64,000 bases of DNA from JAGQPD01 sp020426865 (lineage in GTDB: Bacteria; Planctomycetota; Planctomycetia; Pirellulales; Pirellulaceae): contig JAWKTN010000001.1 of assembly GCA_041399065.1 (NCBI GenBank), positions 1,240,001 through 1,304,000 of the forward strand. Reading direction: 5' to 3'. Shown here one piece after another: positions 62,661 to 64,000 of this stretch. Below the pieces are notes generated by a model, which was not told the DNA's origin, did no database searches, and saw only the letters and a program-made list of their open reading frames with translations. Both the position numbers and the translations under genes were made by a program. Position 1 is the stretch's first letter, and each line of letters opens with the position of its first letter.

Positions 62661-64000
62661 TTAGGGCTTCGTCACCGCCGCTTGTGCGCTGGTGACTGGT
62701 AGTTTCCAATTCTTCACCGCCGATTCTTCGTGATTGAAGTGGCTGAGCATAAAATGCAGGCGTTGCGTGGCTGGTCCATCGGGCGCGGTAGTAAAAAGCG
62801 CCTGGAGGAAATAGGGTGGCATGGCCTGATAGTACAACGTCGCGCGGACTTGCAGGCGAGCGGCATCGACGCCGGTTGGCAACGTAATGCGATACAGGAC
62901 TTCATCGCTGCCGCTGCCGTCCTGATACCGGGGGTCTTTTTTGGCAACCTGGCCGGGGTAAGTCGATTTCAGAAAATAGCCATTGAGCGACGGATCGGGA
63001 CCTTCTTCGGTCCATCCTTTGGGCAAGAGCCGATTGTCCTTCACGATATCGCACCCGTGGATAAAACTGGTGGTGAATTTGTGCTTGGTATTCCACAACA
63101 ATGTCTCATAGATCTGCACTTGTTGTGGCGACGTAATCACGTCATGGTGCCGCTGGTATCGTTCAATGCCCAATTCATTGCGCTCAAAGAACTCCGTGGG
63201 CAAAGGCCGACCTTGCTCGTCGACGATGACGCCCAACTCATTGGTGCGCCCCGACGACCAGACAATACGTTCGTCGCCCTTGTCATCGGTTGGCGGTTCG
63301 ACGACCAGCAACTCCAAGAATGCCCGCCGAAAACCGACCCCGCTGGGGAAACGGTGCCCGACTTTGTTGGTAAGGACAACCGATGCTTCAAGTTCTCGTG
63401 GTGCTACTAGTTTGGGGGACACTTCGAGTGTCGCCACGTCGTGTCGCGCCTGGGATTGCATGTTGTAGATCGCATCGCCGAGATTGCCTGAGTCACCGGT
63501 CATGAAGTCGTTTTTACGAACGCCCAGAACATCATCGAACTGACGGAATAGCTCCAATAGAAAAACGTTCAACCCCGAGAAGTTATGCCGGGAAAACTCA
63601 TCGCGAATCCGAATCTCGAGGTCCTTTTCATCGGCCAGGTTTTCGGCGTCGGGATATGTATTGTCCTGGATGGCGGCCGCGCGGGTGCGGAGTTTCGCCA
63701 CATTGACGTTGTGCCGTTCGTCGACGAGGTTCTTGGACATATGACAGTCCTGGCAACTGCGGGCGCGGGGATTATCGGTCTTGAATTCGTTCTCGTACTC
63801 GCTGTTCAGCCATTCCAGATACGTCGCTTGCTCCACGTGATGATGGAAGTCGCGGAACATCGGCACGCTTTCGGCGTTGGCCAGAATGCGCTCGGGTGAA
63901 CCACTCTCGTCCTCATGGGGCAGGAACGGCTTGTCGACCACTGGCAGGTTGACGACGTGGCACGAGCCGCATAGTTGCGAAGATTTTACATAGGCACTGT
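62661..64000 (-). CDS. multiheme cytochrome c-like protein, 5' end outside the window
   Basis: About 446 residues in the window; the frame stays open to the window edge, so the N-terminus and signal peptide are missing. Two heme sites are visible: CGSCH at the edge (63961-63975) and CQDCH about 85 residues later. Residues HFNHEESAVKNWKL and SHKL-type His residues may be axial ligands. The rest is beta-rich (VGHRFPSGVGFRRAFLELLVVEPP) and resembles the Ig-like parts of planctomycete cytochrome proteins. Probably a periplasmic electron carrier. Transcribed towards ispF, 58 bases away. Confidence 0.7.
   Translation of the reverse strand, partial: SAYVKSSQLCGSCHVVNLPVVDKPFLPHEDESGSPERILANAESVPMFRDFHHHVEQATYLEWLNSEYENEFKTDNPRARSCQDCHMSKNLVDERHNVNVAKLRTRAAAIQDNTYPDAENLADEKDLEIRIRDEFSRHNFSGLNVFLLELFRQFDDVLGVRKNDFMTGDSGNLGDAIYNMQSQARHDVATLEVSPKLVAPRELEASVVLTNKVGHRFPSGVGFRRAFLELLVVEPPTDDKGDERIVWSSGRTNELGVIVDEQGRPLPTEFFERNELGIERYQRHHDVITSPQQVQIYETLLWNTKHKFTTSFIHGCDIVKDNRLLPKGWTEEGPDPSLNGYFLKSTYPGQVAKKDPRYQDGSGSDEVLYRITLPTGVDAARLQVRATLYYQAMPPYFLQALFTTAPDGPATQRLHFMLSHFNHEESAVKNWKLPVTSAQAAVTKP

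Overview
The window reads as chromosomal DNA of a planctomycete, most likely of the Pirellulales type. The pointers are a DUF1559 prepilin-like protein (SFHxxG...DGSV end), a DUF1573 protein, a dockerin/PEP-CTERM secreted protein, multiheme cytochromes with planctomycete-style accessory domains, an ECF sigma/anti-sigma pair, an archaeal-type ProRS, and many short operons of household genes separated by lineage-specific hypotheticals. No rRNA, tRNA, CRISPR array, integrase or transposase was recognised.

Layout. 1-6.2 kb: secreted transglutaminase-like protein, M50-like membrane protease, two hypotheticals, ECF sigma factor with overlapping anti-sigma gene, FHA protein. 6.4-11.8 kb (minus): glycine cleavage operon gcvT-gcvH-gcvPA-gcvPB ending in a lipoate-protein ligase that loads GcvH. 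11.9-15.3 kb (minus): RNase R and a YhaM-like OB/HD nuclease. 15.7-17.2 kb: proS. 17.9-18.9 kb: a gene-poor stretch with a 261-bp tandem repeat array, followed by a ThuA-domain remnant and a secreted glycosidase-like protein. 21.3-26.5 kb (minus): Uma2-like protein, O-methyltransferase, then a phospholipid operon resembling E. coli ynbABC (CDP-alcohol phosphatidyltransferase, CDP-diglyceride synthase, alpha/beta-hydrolase fused to a methyltransferase). 26.6-35.7 kb: DUF4416, DUF1559, lipoprotein, DUF1573, tetraheme cytochrome, STAS, sialidase-like, DUF4058 and one unknown. 35.8-44.4 kb (minus): TPR protein, endonuclease III-like protein with a histone-H1-like tail, then nusA-infB-rbfA, with infB split in two frames at a G6 tract. 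44.9-51.8 kb (minus): fatty acid synthesis block rpmF-fabD-fabG-acpP-fabF plus an active-site-degenerate ketosynthase. 52.0-60.4 kb: ruvC-ruvA and ruvB on the same strand but separated by a 6-kb accessory island (GH43 enzyme, small dockerin protein, 1284-residue cysteine peptidase/dockerin/PEP-CTERM protein). 60.4-64.0 kb (minus): cysS, ispF and a truncated multiheme cytochrome.

How the parts work together. Several blocks are coherent pathways: glycine cleavage with lipoylation, type II fatty acid elongation, transcription-antitermination/initiation/30S maturation (nusA-infB-rbfA), Holliday junction processing (ruvABC), RNA decay (rnr + yhaM-like) and a side-branch phospholipid module. The parts most worth a second look are the 261-bp tandem repeats, the split infB, the Cys-to-Glu ketosynthase beside the fab operon, the island inside ruvCAB and the ynb-like lipid operon. 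All start sites and functions are inferred by reading motifs; no database search was possible.
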